Counted from the first letter of the stretch, positions 34,694-43,922 are shown. The stretch: DNA of 64,000 bases from Paracoccus sediminis (GCF_900188295.1 NZ_FZNM01000012.1:1-64000); one strand, 5' to 3'. A program made the numbers and translations. The notes: generated by a model not told the origin, from the sequence alone.

Positions 34694-35970
34694 TCTGGCT
34701 GGGTTCGACTTTCCTGCTGACCTTGCTGATCGGCATGCCGATCGCCTTCGTGCTGGGATTCAGCGCGCTTGCCTATTTCGTGACGACGGGGCAGACCAAT
34801 TTCCTGCTGGTCATGCCGCAGCGGATGCTGGCGGGCATGGACATGTTCGTGCTGCTGGCCATTCCGCTGTTCGTGCTGGCGGGCAGCATCATGGACGTGG
34901 GCGGGCTGACCCGGCGGCTGATCGGCTTTGCCAATTCCATCGTCGGCCGGTTCCGGGGCGGGCTGTCGCTGACGGCCGTCTGGGGCTGCTTCCTGTTCGG
35001 CGGCGTCAGCGGATCGGCCGCCGCCGATGCCGCGGCCATCGGCACGGTGATGGTGCCCGACATGAAGCGCCAGGGCTATGACGTGGACTATTCGGCGGCG
35101 CTGATCGCGGTGTCGTCGCTGATGGCGCCGCTGGTGCCGCCGTCCATCGCGATGATCCTCTATGGCGCGCTGTCGGGCACGTCCATTGCGCAGCTGCTGA
35201 TCGCGGGGCTGGCGCCCGGCATCCTGCTGGCGACCCTGCTGTCGGTCTATGCGATCATCGTTGCGCGCCGGCGCAACTATCCCACCGCCCCCGCGCAATC
35301 GCTGGCCGAGATCGTCCAGGGCTTCTGGAAGGCGATCCCGGTCCTGCTGCTGCCGGTCATCATCGTCGTCGGCATCCGCGGCGGCATCTTCACCGCGACC
35401 GAGGCCGCCGCCATCGCCGCCATCTATGCGCTGCTGGTGGCGACCTTCCTTTATCGCGCGATGACCTGGGCTTTCCTGAAGGAAGCCTTCATCTCGACCG
35501 CGATCATCACGTCGGCGATCTACTTCCTGGTCGCCATCGCCAATATCGCGGGCTTCATCTTCGCCATGGAGCAATTGCCGCAGCAGGCCGTCGCGCTGCT
35601 GACCGGCATCTCGGACGATCCTCTCGTCATCCTGCTGATGGTGAACATCATCCTGCTGTTCATGGGCATGTTCCTGGACACCATCGGCGTGCTGATCCTG
35701 ACGGTTCCGGCGCTGATGGCAATCGGCAGCACCCTGGGCCTGGACCCCGTGCATCTGGGGGTGATGGTGGTCTTCAACGTGCTGGTGGGTTTCGTGACGC
35801 CGCCGGTCGGGCTGTGCCTGTTCGTGATCGCCGGCGTGACCGGGCGGCCGATGGAAAGGATCGCGGTCGCGGCCCTGCCGATGATCGGAATCGCGCTGAT
35901 CGTTCTGGCGCTGATTACCCTGTTCCCGCAGATCTCGCTGTTCCTGCCAGAGCTTCTGGGGGCACGGTGA
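34690..35970 (+). CDS. dctM: TRAP transporter large permease (DctM type)
   Basis: 426 aa with about 12 membrane segments. Family motifs include MLAGMDMFVLLAIPLFVLAG, GGVSGSAAADAAAIGTVMVP, LMAPLVPPSIAMILYGALSG and GVMVVFNVLVGFVTPPVGLC. The start is a GTG at 34690 preceded by GGAGG and overlapping the dctQ stop; longer frames upstream run antiparallel to known coding. It is the Na+-coupled channel subunit of the TRAP importer. Confidence 0.94.
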   Translation: MIWLGSTFLLTLLIGMPIAFVLGFSALAYFVTTGQTNFLLVMPQRMLAGMDMFVLLAIPLFVLAGSIMDVGGLTRRLIGFANSIVGRFRGGLSLTAVWGCFLFGGVSGSAAADAAAIGTVMVPDMKRQGYDVDYSAALIAVSSLMAPLVPPSIAMILYGALSGTSIAQLLIAGLAPGILLATLLSVYAIIVARRRNYPTAPAQSLAEIVQGFWKAIPVLLLPVIIVVGIRGGIFTATEAAAIAAIYALLVATFLYRAMTWAFLKEAFISTAIITSAIYFLVAIANIAGFIFAMEQLPQQAVALLTGISDDPLVILLMVNIILLFMGMFLDTIGVLILTVPALMAIGSTLGLDPVHLGVMVVFNVLVGFVTPPVGLCLFVIAGVTGRPMERIAVAALPMIGIALIVLALITLFPQISLFLPELLGAR

Positions 35971-37052
35971 TGACCGACGCGCTTTCGGTCCCGGTTGGCG
36001 GGATTCGCCTGAAGAACCCCATGATCGCCGCTCCGGGCGAGCACCTGATCGAGGATGCGGGGCTGGCCGCCGCCATCGCCTCGGGGGCGGGCGCGGTGGT
36101 GATGAAGTCGACCAACGAATCCCAGGCGGCAAAGCGCCAACTGCTGCAAGCGGAATATGCCGTCCTGGACCCCGACTGGCGCCCGGTCCCATGGGGGCCG
36201 GACGCGCCTGCGGCCGCCACGGTCCTGAGCCGGTCCGGGCTGCATCCGCTGGCCTTCGAGGCCTGGCTGGATCAGGCCGTCCGGCACGACCGGCTGGCCC
36301 GCGCCGCCGACTGCCTGCTGGTGCCGTCGCTGGTGCTTGCCGATCTTGATGCGGCGACCGGCCTTGCCCGGCAGATCGCGCAGGCAGGATTGCAGGTGCT
36401 GGAGCTGAACATCGGCACGCCCTATGCCAGCCAGGCCGCGCGCGGGGCGGTGTCCACCGAACTCGATCCGGCGCGGGTCGGCCAGATCGTCCGAGCGGTG
36501 GCTTCGGCGGTCACCATCCCTGTCTGGGTCAAGCTGTCGGGCCAGAGCGAGCGTGTGACGGCCCTGGCCGCCGCCGCGACCGGGGCCGGGGCAGCAACGG
36601 TGGTGATCGCCGGGCGGGCACTGGGACTGCTGCCCGACCTTCAGGCCATGGCGCCGCATCTGGGCACCAGTTGCGGCATCGGCGGCTTCTGGAACCTGCC
36701 GCTGACCTGCCATTGGCTGGCGGAAACGCGGGCGGTCCTGGGACCGGACCAGCCGCTGATCGGCATCAACGGCGCGACGAACGGCCACGACGTCGCCCGC
36801 ATGATGCTGGCGGGCGCATCCGCCGTGGGCCTGTCCTCGGCCGTGATGCTGCGCGGCCATGGCCTCCTGACAGAGGCGGTTGAGAGCCTGGCTGCCTATT
36901 GCCGGGACAAGGACGTGACCGCCCCGGATCTGGTCGGACGGGCCGCCGATGCCCGCCGCCGCTTTGCCGACATGCCCGTGCTGGACGAGGTCTGGCGGCA
37001 CCATATTCCCGCGCAGGCTGCGCGGCCAACCGATCAAGGGAGAACGACATGA
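35970..37052 (+). CDS. Dihydroorotate dehydrogenase-like flavoprotein
   Basis: 360 aa TIM-barrel protein resembling class 1 dihydroorotate dehydrogenases and dihydropyrimidine dehydrogenase/PreA. FMN-site-like stretches: SGAGAVVMKSTNESQAAKRQ, LQVLELNIGTPYASQAARG, VWVKLSGQSERV and the phosphate loop LIGINGATNGHDVARMMLAG. The usual NxSCPN catalytic loop is replaced by NIGTPYA, so the catalytic Cys/Ser is absent and the reaction is probably not dihydroorotate oxidation. The ATG overlaps the dctM stop. The context suggests a redox step on the imported compound. Confidence 0.75.
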   Translation: MTDALSVPVGGIRLKNPMIAAPGEHLIEDAGLAAAIASGAGAVVMKSTNESQAAKRQLLQAEYAVLDPDWRPVPWGPDAPAAATVLSRSGLHPLAFEAWLDQAVRHDRLARAADCLLVPSLVLADLDAATGLARQIAQAGLQVLELNIGTPYASQAARGAVSTELDPARVGQIVRAVASAVTIPVWVKLSGQSERVTALAAAATGAGAATVVIAGRALGLLPDLQAMAPHLGTSCGIGGFWNLPLTCHWLAETRAVLGPDQPLIGINGATNGHDVARMMLAGASAVGLSSAVMLRGHGLLTEAVESLAAYCRDKDVTAPDLVGRAADARRRFADMPVLDEVWRHHIPAQAARPTDQGRTT

Positions 37053-37948
37053 CCGACATGACCGACCGCATCGACGCGCTGATGAAGGGCGCGGTGGATC
37101 TGCACATCCATTCCGGCCCTTCGCTGCATCCGCGCAAGCTGGACCACATCGCCGCCGTGCGCGAGGCGGATGAACAGGGCATGGCCGCGATCCTGCTGAA
37201 GGATCATTATTACCCGACGATGCCAGTCGCCCGGCTAATCAACGAGAACTGCGGCTTCACGACGCAGGCCATCGGGTCGATCGTTCTGAACAACCCGCTG
37301 GGCGGGCTGAACCCCGCCGCCGTGGATTACGCGCTGAAACAAGGCGCGCGAGTCGTCTGGATGGCGACGGCGCACGCCAAGAACCACATGGACCACGAGG
37401 CGGACAAGCCCGGCTTCAAGTTCCCCCAGAACACCGCCAAGACCGTGGCGCCGGTCCCGCTGACCCTGACCGACGACAACGGCGCCGTGCGCGACGAGGT
37501 CAAGCACATCCTGGACCTGATCGCCGAGGCGGACGCGGTCGTGTCGGGCGGGCATCACCACGCGCGCGAACTGCTGCCCTTCTACGAGGAAGCCAAGGCG
37601 CGCGGCGTCAAGCGTCTGTTCCTGAACCATCCGACCTATGTGAACGACTGTTCGTTCCAGGAAATCGCGCATCTGGTCGGCATGGGCGTGAAGATGGAGC
37701 ATTCGGCCTGCATGTTCATCGAATCCACCTTCACGATGTTCGACACCGGCCATCTGAAATCCGTGATCGACGCGGCGGGCGTGGAAAATACCTTCTTCGG
37801 CACCGATCTGGGCCAGAAGAACAATCCCAACCCCGCCGAGGGGATGCGGATGATGATCGAACTGCTGCTGGACTGCGGCTATGCCGATGACGAGGTCCGC
37901 CAGATGACCACGACCGTCGGCGCCGAACTGGTCGGGCTGGCGGCATGA
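37049..37948 (+). CDS. Metal-dependent hydrolase-like TIM-barrel protein (DUF6282/amidohydrolase-related)
   Basis: 299 aa. The metal-binding HxH opens the chain as VDLHIHSGPSLHPRK. Further ligand-like residues lie in AILLKDHYYPTMPVARL, VVSGGHHHARELLPF, LFLNHPTYVNDCSFQ and the late Asp of NTFFGTDLGQKNNP. This is the arrangement of PHP/amidohydrolase-type barrels. I believe it fits the DUF6282 group, whose substrate is not established. The ATG overlaps the previous stop and has AAGGGAG before it. Hydrolysis of a cyclic amide or lactone would suit its place between a redox enzyme and an aldolase. Confidence 0.7.
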   Translation: MTDMTDRIDALMKGAVDLHIHSGPSLHPRKLDHIAAVREADEQGMAAILLKDHYYPTMPVARLINENCGFTTQAIGSIVLNNPLGGLNPAAVDYALKQGARVVWMATAHAKNHMDHEADKPGFKFPQNTAKTVAPVPLTLTDDNGAVRDEVKHILDLIAEADAVVSGGHHHARELLPFYEEAKARGVKRLFLNHPTYVNDCSFQEIAHLVGMGVKMEHSACMFIESTFTMFDTGHLKSVIDAAGVENTFFGTDLGQKNNPNPAEGMRMMIELLLDCGYADDEVRQMTTTVGAELVGLAA

Positions 37949-38700
37949 CCGGAACAAGCCTTCGCGCGCGGATACGGGCGGGCGAAACGGTGGTCGGCAC
38001 CTTCGTCAAGACCCCAGCCCCCCATGTCGTCGAGATCCTGGGCCTCGCCGGCCTCGACTTCGCGGTGGCCGACCAGGAACATGCGCCCATCGGTCTGGCC
38101 CAGATGGACATGCTGGCGATGGCGGCGCGGGCCAGCGGCCTGCCGCTGCTGTCGCGCCGCTGGGGCGCCCGGCCCGACTGGATCGCGCCCCTGCTGGATC
38201 TGGGCTGCGCGGGCGTCATGGTCCCGCATGTGGCCGATCGCGCCACGGCCGAGGCGGTCTGCGCGGCGGCCAAGTTCGACCGGGGCAGCCGCGGCATCTC
38301 GCCCTCGCCCAGGGCGGGGGGCTATGGCAGCCTGGGTCTTCTGGACTATCGCCGCCGCTGCGACGAGGACAGCGTGGTGATGGTGCAGATCGAGGACGCG
38401 CCCGCGCTGAACCGGCTGGACGACATCGCCGCGTGCCGGGACGTGGACGTGCTGTTCGTTGGTCCCGCCGACCTGTCGCAGTCGCTGCGCGTGGGCTTTC
38501 CATCGCCGGAACTGGACGCCGCGATCCTGCGCGTCACCCAGGCCGCGCGCCGGGCCAGAGTCGCCACCGGCCTGTTCGTCGGCGACGAGACGCAGATCCC
38601 GGTCTGGCAGGAACGCGGCGTCACCGTATTCGTCTGCGGCTCGGACCAGAGCCTGCTGATGAAGGGCGCGCGCCGCCTGATGACAACCCGGCAGGCCTGA
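37945..38700 (+). CDS. HpcH/HpaI family aldolase (class II, metal-dependent)
   Basis: 251 aa. The family's active-site His is in VADQEHAPIGLAQMDM, the catalytic Arg region in LLSRRWGARPDWIAPLLDLG, and the metal ligands Glu and Asp in MVQIEDAPALNRLDD and VDVLFVGPADLSQSLRVG. Such enzymes split 4-hydroxy-2-oxo acids into pyruvate or oxaloacetate plus an aldehyde. It overlaps the previous gene by 4 bases. It probably performs the carbon-carbon cleavage that ends the pathway encoded here. Confidence 0.88.
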   Translation: MTGTSLRARIRAGETVVGTFVKTPAPHVVEILGLAGLDFAVADQEHAPIGLAQMDMLAMAARASGLPLLSRRWGARPDWIAPLLDLGCAGVMVPHVADRATAEAVCAAAKFDRGSRGISPSPRAGGYGSLGLLDYRRRCDEDSVVMVQIEDAPALNRLDDIAACRDVDVLFVGPADLSQSLRVGFPSPELDAAILRVTQAARRARVATGLFVGDETQIPVWQERGVTVFVCGSDQSLLMKGARRLMTTRQA

Positions 38701-38726
38701 ACCTGCTGCTTCTGAAAGGACATAGG

Positions 38727-39632
38727 ATGTACACGGGCAAGGATCCGCGCGCCGATCTGTTCGCCGCCACCACCAAGCCGCCTGCGACCGGTCTGATTGC
38801 CGAGGATCAACTCGCGCTGTTCTACGGTACGCCGCCACAGGCCGAGGGGGTCGGCTGGAAAAGCTGGTATCATCGGGGAAACAATTTCGTACTCGCCTAT
38901 TCCGAGGCCGCGCCGGGGGCCGTCTTCGCCCGCGACGGCCAGCCCGATGAATATGTCGTCTATCTTCCCGATGCCGCGCATGGCGCGGTGATCGAGGCTG
39001 GCGACGAACGTGTGGCGGTGCCCGGTTATAGGATCGCCTTCGTGCCGCCCGGCGACAGCCGCGTGACGCTGCCCGAAGGCGGGGTGCTGGTGCGCCTGTT
39101 CACGACCCGATCAACCGACCTTGCCGAGGCCGCGTCGAATGCGCGGGCCTATGACGCGGCCCGCACCCACATTCCCCCCTTCGAGGCCTGGCCCGCGCCA
39201 AAGCACGGCTTCCGGGTGCGGCATTATTCGCTGGACGTGCCCGCCGAACCGGGCCGCTTTGGGCGCATCTTTCGCTGCACGACCTTCATGGTGAACATCT
39301 TCGAGCCGCAGAAAGGCCCGCGCGACACCACCAGGATGTCGCCACACCACCACGACGACTTCGAACAGTGCTCGCTGGCGCTGAAGGGCAAATTCGTTCA
39401 TCACCTGCGTTGGCCATGGACCGTGGACATGGCCGACTGGCGCGACGACCGGCATGTCGAGGTCGGCTCGCCCTCGTCACTGGTCATCCCGCCGCCCGTG
39501 ATCCACACGACCCGTGCCATGGACGCCGCGGACAACGATCTGGTGGATATCTTCTGCCCGCCCCGGATGGACTTTTCCCTGAAGCCGGGATGGGTGCTGA
39601 ATGCCGAGGACTATCCCCTGCCAAAGGACTAG
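38727..39632 (+). CDS. Uncharacterised protein, possible double cupin
   Basis: 301 aa, last gene of the TRAP operon, 26 bases after the aldolase gene and preceded by AAAGGA. I do not recognise a named family. The sequence is rich in beta-strand-like stretches, with His-rich segments SPHHHDDFEQCSLALKG and VIPPPVIHTTRAMD spaced like the two metal motifs of a cupin barrel, and an N-terminal half (YVVYLPDAAHGAVIEAG, YRIAFVPPGDSRVTL) that could be a second, metal-free cupin. A dioxygenase, isomerase or sensor role is possible. Confidence 0.6.
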   Translation: MYTGKDPRADLFAATTKPPATGLIAEDQLALFYGTPPQAEGVGWKSWYHRGNNFVLAYSEAAPGAVFARDGQPDEYVVYLPDAAHGAVIEAGDERVAVPGYRIAFVPPGDSRVTLPEGGVLVRLFTTRSTDLAEAASNARAYDAARTHIPPFEAWPAPKHGFRVRHYSLDVPAEPGRFGRIFRCTTFMVNIFEPQKGPRDTTRMSPHHHDDFEQCSLALKGKFVHHLRWPWTVDMADWRDDRHVEVGSPSSLVIPPPVIHTTRAMDAADNDLVDIFCPPRMDFSLKPGWVLNAEDYPLPKD

Positions 39633-39865
39633 ACCGGAACGTCATCGCCCGGCATTCGGCAATCGGCTGGGCAGTCCCGGCAACGGATGGGACGGGCCAT
39701 GCTGGATCGATCCGGCTCTGAAGGCCGGATTTCGCGGATGCATCCAGAGGCGCGGGATCGGATTCACCGCGCCCGAGACAGCATGATGCCGGCCCGGATT
39801 TGCCGCATCACCAGCGGTTCGGTGCCGCCCGCTTCGGCCCGTTCCGTGCGCCCGCCCATGTCATG

Positions 39866-40858
39866 TCATGTCAGGAAAATCCTTGCGAACACCAGTGCCT
39901 GTCCAAGAAGAAAGGCGGTGTCGACCACGATCAGGACCAGGCCGCGCACGCCCGGCGCAAACAGCTGTTGCAGCGATGTCTTCACACCAAGCGCCGAAAT
40001 GGCCATGACCAGCAGGAACCGGGACACATCGCTGGCAAGGTCCAGGACCGGTTCGGGAAAAGACAGGAAATTGCGCGCCATCATCAGAATCAGAAACGCC
40101 ACCACAAACCATGGAAGACCGACCGCCGCCCCCGATTCCCTGCGAAAGAACAGCGTCACCGCCACCAGCACGACGGGCAGCAAGGCCACCCGCAGCAGCT
40201 TGGTGAACGTGGCGATATCGCCCGCCGTGTCGCCGACCGAATAGCCTGCGCCGACGACTTGGGCGACGTCGTGAATCGTTGCGCCGATCAGATAGCCGAT
40301 CTCGATGTCCGTCAGCCCCAGGGATCCGAACAGCATCGGATAAGCGATCATGGCCAAGGTCGACATCGCGGTCACCCCCACGACGGTCAGCAGCAGATCC
40401 TCGTCCTTGAAATGCGCCTTGGGCAGGACGGCGGCGATGGCCATGGCGGCCGAGGCCCCGCAGATGGCGACGGATCCGCCGGTCAGCAAACCAAAGGCCG
40501 TGTTTCGCCTGAACAGCCGGGCAAAGACCACGCCACCGATCACGGTAATCGCCAGCATCCCGGCGACGCCCACGATCGGCACGACGCCCAGTTGCGACAC
40601 GTCCCCAAAGGTCAGGCGCAGCCCCAGCAGGGCGACCCCCAGCCGCAGCAGGCTGCGCGAGCAGAAGGTGATGCCTGCGGCCGTCGGGGGCGCCTCGCCG
40701 AGAAAGTTGAACGCCATGCCGATCAGCAGCGCAAACAGCATGGCCGGGGCGCCGTAATGTTCGTCCAGAAAGCTGGACGCCAGGGCAATGATGGCCGCCA
40801 AGGCCATGCCGCCGCGGTGGTGGCGGAACCACTCCACCGTCTGATGCGGCAGGGACAT
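39866..40858 (-). CDS. Putative sulfate/sulfite exporter of the PSE family (YeiH/UPF0324; SuyZ/CuyZ type)
   Basis: 330 aa with about ten membrane segments. Family stretches: FALLIGMAFNFLGEAPPTAA, SRSLLRLGVALLGLRLTFGD, LTGGSVAICGASAAMAIAAV and IGATIHDVAQVVGAGYSVGD. This is PF03601 (Cons_hypoth698). Relatives next to sulfonate-degradation genes (SuyZ of Paracoccus pantotrophus, CuyZ) are thought to remove toxic sulfite or sulfate. It is the last gene of the cassette, 19 bases after the HisD homologue. The ATG at 40858 follows GGGTGAG; another at 40891 would overlap the previous gene. Confidence 0.82.
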   Translation of the reverse strand: MSLPHQTVEWFRHHRGGMALAAIIALASSFLDEHYGAPAMLFALLIGMAFNFLGEAPPTAAGITFCSRSLLRLGVALLGLRLTFGDVSQLGVVPIVGVAGMLAITVIGGVVFARLFRRNTAFGLLTGGSVAICGASAAMAIAAVLPKAHFKDEDLLLTVVGVTAMSTLAMIAYPMLFGSLGLTDIEIGYLIGATIHDVAQVVGAGYSVGDTAGDIATFTKLLRVALLPVVLVAVTLFFRRESGAAVGLPWFVVAFLILMMARNFLSFPEPVLDLASDVSRFLLVMAISALGVKTSLQQLFAPGVRGLVLIVVDTAFLLGQALVFARIFLT

Positions 40859-40877
40859 GGGCGAACGCTCACCCTGC

Positions 40878-42188
40878 TCAGGATGCGACATCAGTTGCAC
40901 CCAGATCGAAAACCTGGTCCGGAAAGAACTTGGCCAGGCGGATGTCGGCGGACCGGGCATGGCCCTCCATCCCTTCAAGCCGAGAGATCCGCGCGGTGGC
41001 TTCGGCCAGGGGGCGGGCGCCGTGCCGGGTGGCGCGTTGCCATGTCACGGTTTTCATGAACTTGTGCACCGACAGCCCGCCCGTATAGCGGGCCGCGCCC
41101 GAGGTGGGCAGGACATGGTTCGGACCCGCCGCCTTGTCGCCGAACGCGACGGTCGTTTCCTCGCCCAGAAAAAGCGAGCCATAGGCCTTCAGGCGGCGCA
41201 GCCACCAGTCCAGATCGGCCGCCTGGACATGCAGATGTTCGGGCGCATAGCTGTCGGCGACCGACGCCATTTCCTCGGGGGTGCTGCACAGCATGACCTC
41301 GGCGAAATCGGTCCATGCGGACAAGGCGCTCTGGCGGTTGGGTTCCGGCAAGGCGGCGATCAGGTCCGGCGCCAGAGCCAGAACCCGCTGGGCCAGATTC
41401 CGATCCGATGTCACCAGCCAGACGGGCGAGTTATAGCCGTGCTCGGCCTGGCCGATCAGATCGGCGGCCACCAGGTCCGGGTCGGCCGAACCGTCAGCGA
41501 TCACCATGCTGTCGGTCGGACCCGCGACCATGTCGATGCCGACACCGCCAAACAGCAGCCGCTTGGCCTCGGCGACATACTGGTTCCCCGGTCCCACCAG
41601 GATATCGGACTTGGGAAGCCCGAACAGCCCGCCCGCCATGGCGGCGATGCCCTGCACGCCGCCGATCGACAGGATCGCATCCGCGCCGCACAGATCCATC
41701 GTGTACAGGATTGCCGGCGGGATGCCGATCCCCGGACGCGGCGGGGAGCAGGCGGCGATATGGGGCACGCCCGCGACCTTGGCCGTCGTGATCGTCATGA
41801 TGGCACTGGCGATATGGCTGTAACGGCCGCCGGGCACATAGCAGCCGGCCGCCGATATCGGGATATGCCGTTGCCCGGCCACCAGCCCCGGCAGGATCTC
41901 GATCCGGCATTCGGACAGGGTGTCGCGCTGCGCACGGGCAAAGCGGCTGATGTTGTCATGGGCGAATCGAATGTCGGCTTTCAGCCGTTCGGGCACCTGC
42001 GCCGCCGCCGCGGCACGCTGTTCACGGGTGACAACGATGTCGCCGGTCCATCTGTCCAGGTCTTTGGCATAGGCACGGACCGCGTCCTCCTGACCGTCGG
42101 CGATCCTGGCAAGCATCTGGGCCACGACACGGCGCACGTCGTCCTGTTCCGTCTCGGCGGTTCGGACGGCCTTCTTGAGGTAAATCAT
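40878..42188 (-). CDS. Histidinol dehydrogenase homologue, probable sulfopropanediol dehydrogenase (HpsN type)
   Basis: 436 aa. HisD-fold NAD-dependent enzyme that can oxidise an alcohol via an aldehyde to an acid. Zn-ligand and catalytic positions of HisD are present: Gln and His in LIGQAEHGYNSP, Glu-His in SYAPEHLHVQ, Asp in FGDKAAGPNHVLPTSG and the late His in EGMEGHARSADIR. No other his gene is nearby; the neighbours are a taurine-type importer and a PSE exporter. HpsN oxidises 2,3-dihydroxypropane-1-sulfonate to sulfolactate in Cupriavidus and roseobacters, so I infer a related role. The family is certain; the substrate is inferred. Confidence 0.72.
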   Translation of the reverse strand: MIYLKKAVRTAETEQDDVRRVVAQMLARIADGQEDAVRAYAKDLDRWTGDIVVTREQRAAAAAQVPERLKADIRFAHDNISRFARAQRDTLSECRIEILPGLVAGQRHIPISAAGCYVPGGRYSHIASAIMTITTAKVAGVPHIAACSPPRPGIGIPPAILYTMDLCGADAILSIGGVQGIAAMAGGLFGLPKSDILVGPGNQYVAEAKRLLFGGVGIDMVAGPTDSMVIADGSADPDLVAADLIGQAEHGYNSPVWLVTSDRNLAQRVLALAPDLIAALPEPNRQSALSAWTDFAEVMLCSTPEEMASVADSYAPEHLHVQAADLDWWLRRLKAYGSLFLGEETTVAFGDKAAGPNHVLPTSGAARYTGGLSVHKFMKTVTWQRATRHGARPLAEATARISRLEGMEGHARSADIRLAKFFPDQVFDLGATDVAS

Positions 42189-42204
42189 GTCTTTGACCTT
42201 CCGG

Positions 42205-43074
42205 TTACATTCTGCCCTTCCAGGGCACCAGGCGGCGTTCGACGAAGCGCATCAGCAGATCGAACGCAAAGGCGATGCAGGCAATGACGAAGATGCCCAT
42301 GATGACCACGGGGGTTTGCAGGAACTGGCTGGCCGACAGGACCATATAGCCAAGCCCCTTGGTCGCGGCGACCATTTCGGCGGCGACCAGCGTGGTCCAG
42401 CCGAACCCGATGCCGATGCGCATCGAGGTCAGGATTTCCGGCATGGCCGACGGCATGATGACATGCCGCATGACCTGCCACCGCGTCGCCCCGAACGAAT
42501 AGGCGGCATGGATCTGTTCGATGGCGGCGGATTTGACACCCGACCGTGCCCCCAGGACGACCGGGGCAAACACCGACAGGAAGATCAGCAGGATCTTGGA
42601 CGTTTCGCCGATCCCGAACCAGATAATCATCAGTGGAAGATAGGCCAGCGGCGGGATCGGGCGGTAGAATTCGATGGGTGGATCGAACAACCCCCGCATG
42701 ACCGGGCTCATGCCCATGGCCAGACCCAGCGGCAACCCGATGGCGCAGGCCAGAAGGAAGGCGCCGAACACGCGCGCGGTCGATATGGCGACATGTTCCA
42801 AAAACGGAGTGCCAGTATAGCCGGTCTGCCACACCGACACGAACTTTTCCACGATGGTCAGCGGGGATGGCACGAACAGCGGCTTGACCCACCCCATCGC
42901 CGTGACCAGCCACCAGACGAAAAAGAACAGCGCGATCGAGACGGCGGACAACCACAGCGTGTTGCCCTGTCCGGGAACGCCGTATATCTCTCCGGGCCGC
43001 GTCGGGCGCGACCGGGCAAGGCGGCCCAGCAGACCGCCAGCCTTGGGCGTGGCAACCGGATCCTGGATGGTCAT
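42205..43074 (-). CDS. Taurine/sulfonate-type ABC transporter permease (TauC/SsuC family)
   Basis: 289 aa with six or so membrane segments. Features of the family: WWLVTAMGWVKPLFVPSPLT before the transport domain, IGLPLGLAMGMSPVMRGLFD, EFYRPIPPLAYLPLMIIWFG and the EAA loop AAYSFGATRWQVMRHVIMPS. An N-terminal proline-rich cytoplasmic piece precedes the first membrane helix. Its start overlaps the ATPase stop by 4 bases. With the ATPase and binding protein it forms a sulfonate- or nitrate-type importer. Confidence 0.92.
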   Translation of the reverse strand: MTIQDPVATPKAGGLLGRLARSRPTRPGEIYGVPGQGNTLWLSAVSIALFFFVWWLVTAMGWVKPLFVPSPLTIVEKFVSVWQTGYTGTPFLEHVAISTARVFGAFLLACAIGLPLGLAMGMSPVMRGLFDPPIEFYRPIPPLAYLPLMIIWFGIGETSKILLIFLSVFAPVVLGARSGVKSAAIEQIHAAYSFGATRWQVMRHVIMPSAMPEILTSMRIGIGFGWTTLVAAEMVAATKGLGYMVLSASQFLQTPVVIMGIFVIACIAFAFDLLMRFVERRLVPWKGRM

Positions 43075-43859
43075 GCCGCAGCCTCCTCGTCGGCAAAGAT
43101 GATTTTCAGAACGTCCTCGCGCAGCCGGATGAAATCGGGGGACGCCTTGACCTCGCGGGCGGGCGTCCCGTCCAGGAACTGGCGCGAAAAGGGCAGGTCG
43201 AACGTATGGGTGATCCGTCCGGGGCGCGGCGACATGACGATCAGCTTGGTGCCCATGAACAGCGCCTCCTCGACGCTGTGGGTGATGAAGAACACCGATT
43301 TGTAGGTGTCGTTCCAGATGTGCAGGATCAGTTCCTGCGCCTTTTCGCGCGTCAGGGCGTCAAGCGCCCCCAGGGGTTCGTCCATCAGCAGGATGCGGGG
43401 ATCGCAGGTCAGCGCGCGGGCGATGCCGACGCGCTGCTGCATCCCGCCCGACAGCTTGTAGACCGGCGAATCCTGAAAGCCGTCCAGGCCCAGCATGGCG
43501 ATGAAGCGGTTCGCGGTCCCGATCCGTGCGGACTTGCCGAGGCCCTGGATTTGCAGCCCGAAGGCCACATTGTCCAGCACGCTGAGCCAGGGCAGGAGGG
43601 CATGTTTCTGAAACACGACGGCCCGGTCGGCGCCCGGACCCGACACATGCCGGCCATCCAGGACAAGACTGCCCGAACTGGGCGAAAGAAACCCGGCAAT
43701 CAGGTTCAAAAGCGTCGATTTTCCGCAGCCGGAAGCCCCGAGGGCCACCACGAATTCGTTGTCGTCGATGGTCAGGTTGATCCCGCTCAGCGCCTTGACC
43801 GGCGGCCGGCGGTCGGCGGCCGGATAGACCACGGACACATCCTGAATGTTCAGTCCCAT
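43071..43859 (-). CDS. Taurine/sulfonate-type ABC transporter ATP-binding protein (TauB/SsuB family)
   Basis: 262 aa. Walker A GASGCGKST near residue 42, Q-loop VFQKHALLPWLSVLDNVAFG, signature KLSGGMQQRVGIARAL, Walker B ILLMDEPLGALDALTRE and switch FFITHSVEEALFMG, the HSVEEA form being typical of the nitrate/sulfonate/taurine group. I chose the ATG at 43859 for the AAGGAAG before it; the longer frame adds a proline-rich leader. It lies 63 bases after the binding-protein gene and overlaps the permease gene. Confidence 0.93.
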   Translation of the reverse strand: MGLNIQDVSVVYPAADRRPPVKALSGINLTIDDNEFVVALGASGCGKSTLLNLIAGFLSPSSGSLVLDGRHVSGPGADRAVVFQKHALLPWLSVLDNVAFGLQIQGLGKSARIGTANRFIAMLGLDGFQDSPVYKLSGGMQQRVGIARALTCDPRILLMDEPLGALDALTREKAQELILHIWNDTYKSVFFITHSVEEALFMGTKLIVMSPRPGRITHTFDLPFSRQFLDGTPAREVKASPDFIRLREDVLKIIFADEEAAA

Positions 43860-43922
43860 GAGCTGGCTTCCTTGCGCAGTGACAAGCCCGCCCGGACAGG
43901 GCGCCCGGACAGGGACGGGCAC

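Noticed and set aside
39853..39873. Short tandem repeat of TCATG
   Set aside because: Three copies only, at a gene end; likely chance.
39800..41059. 419-codon plus-strand open frame
   Set aside because: Antisense to the PSE exporter and the end of the HisD homologue; low-complexity charged product.
40878..42188. True histidinol dehydrogenase of histidine biosynthesis
   Set aside because: No other his gene is nearby, and it lies between sulfonate importer and PSE exporter genes in one operon; an HpsN-like role fits better.
40857..42287. 476-codon plus-strand open frame
   Set aside because: Antisense to the HisD homologue, whose metal and catalytic motifs are intact on the minus strand.
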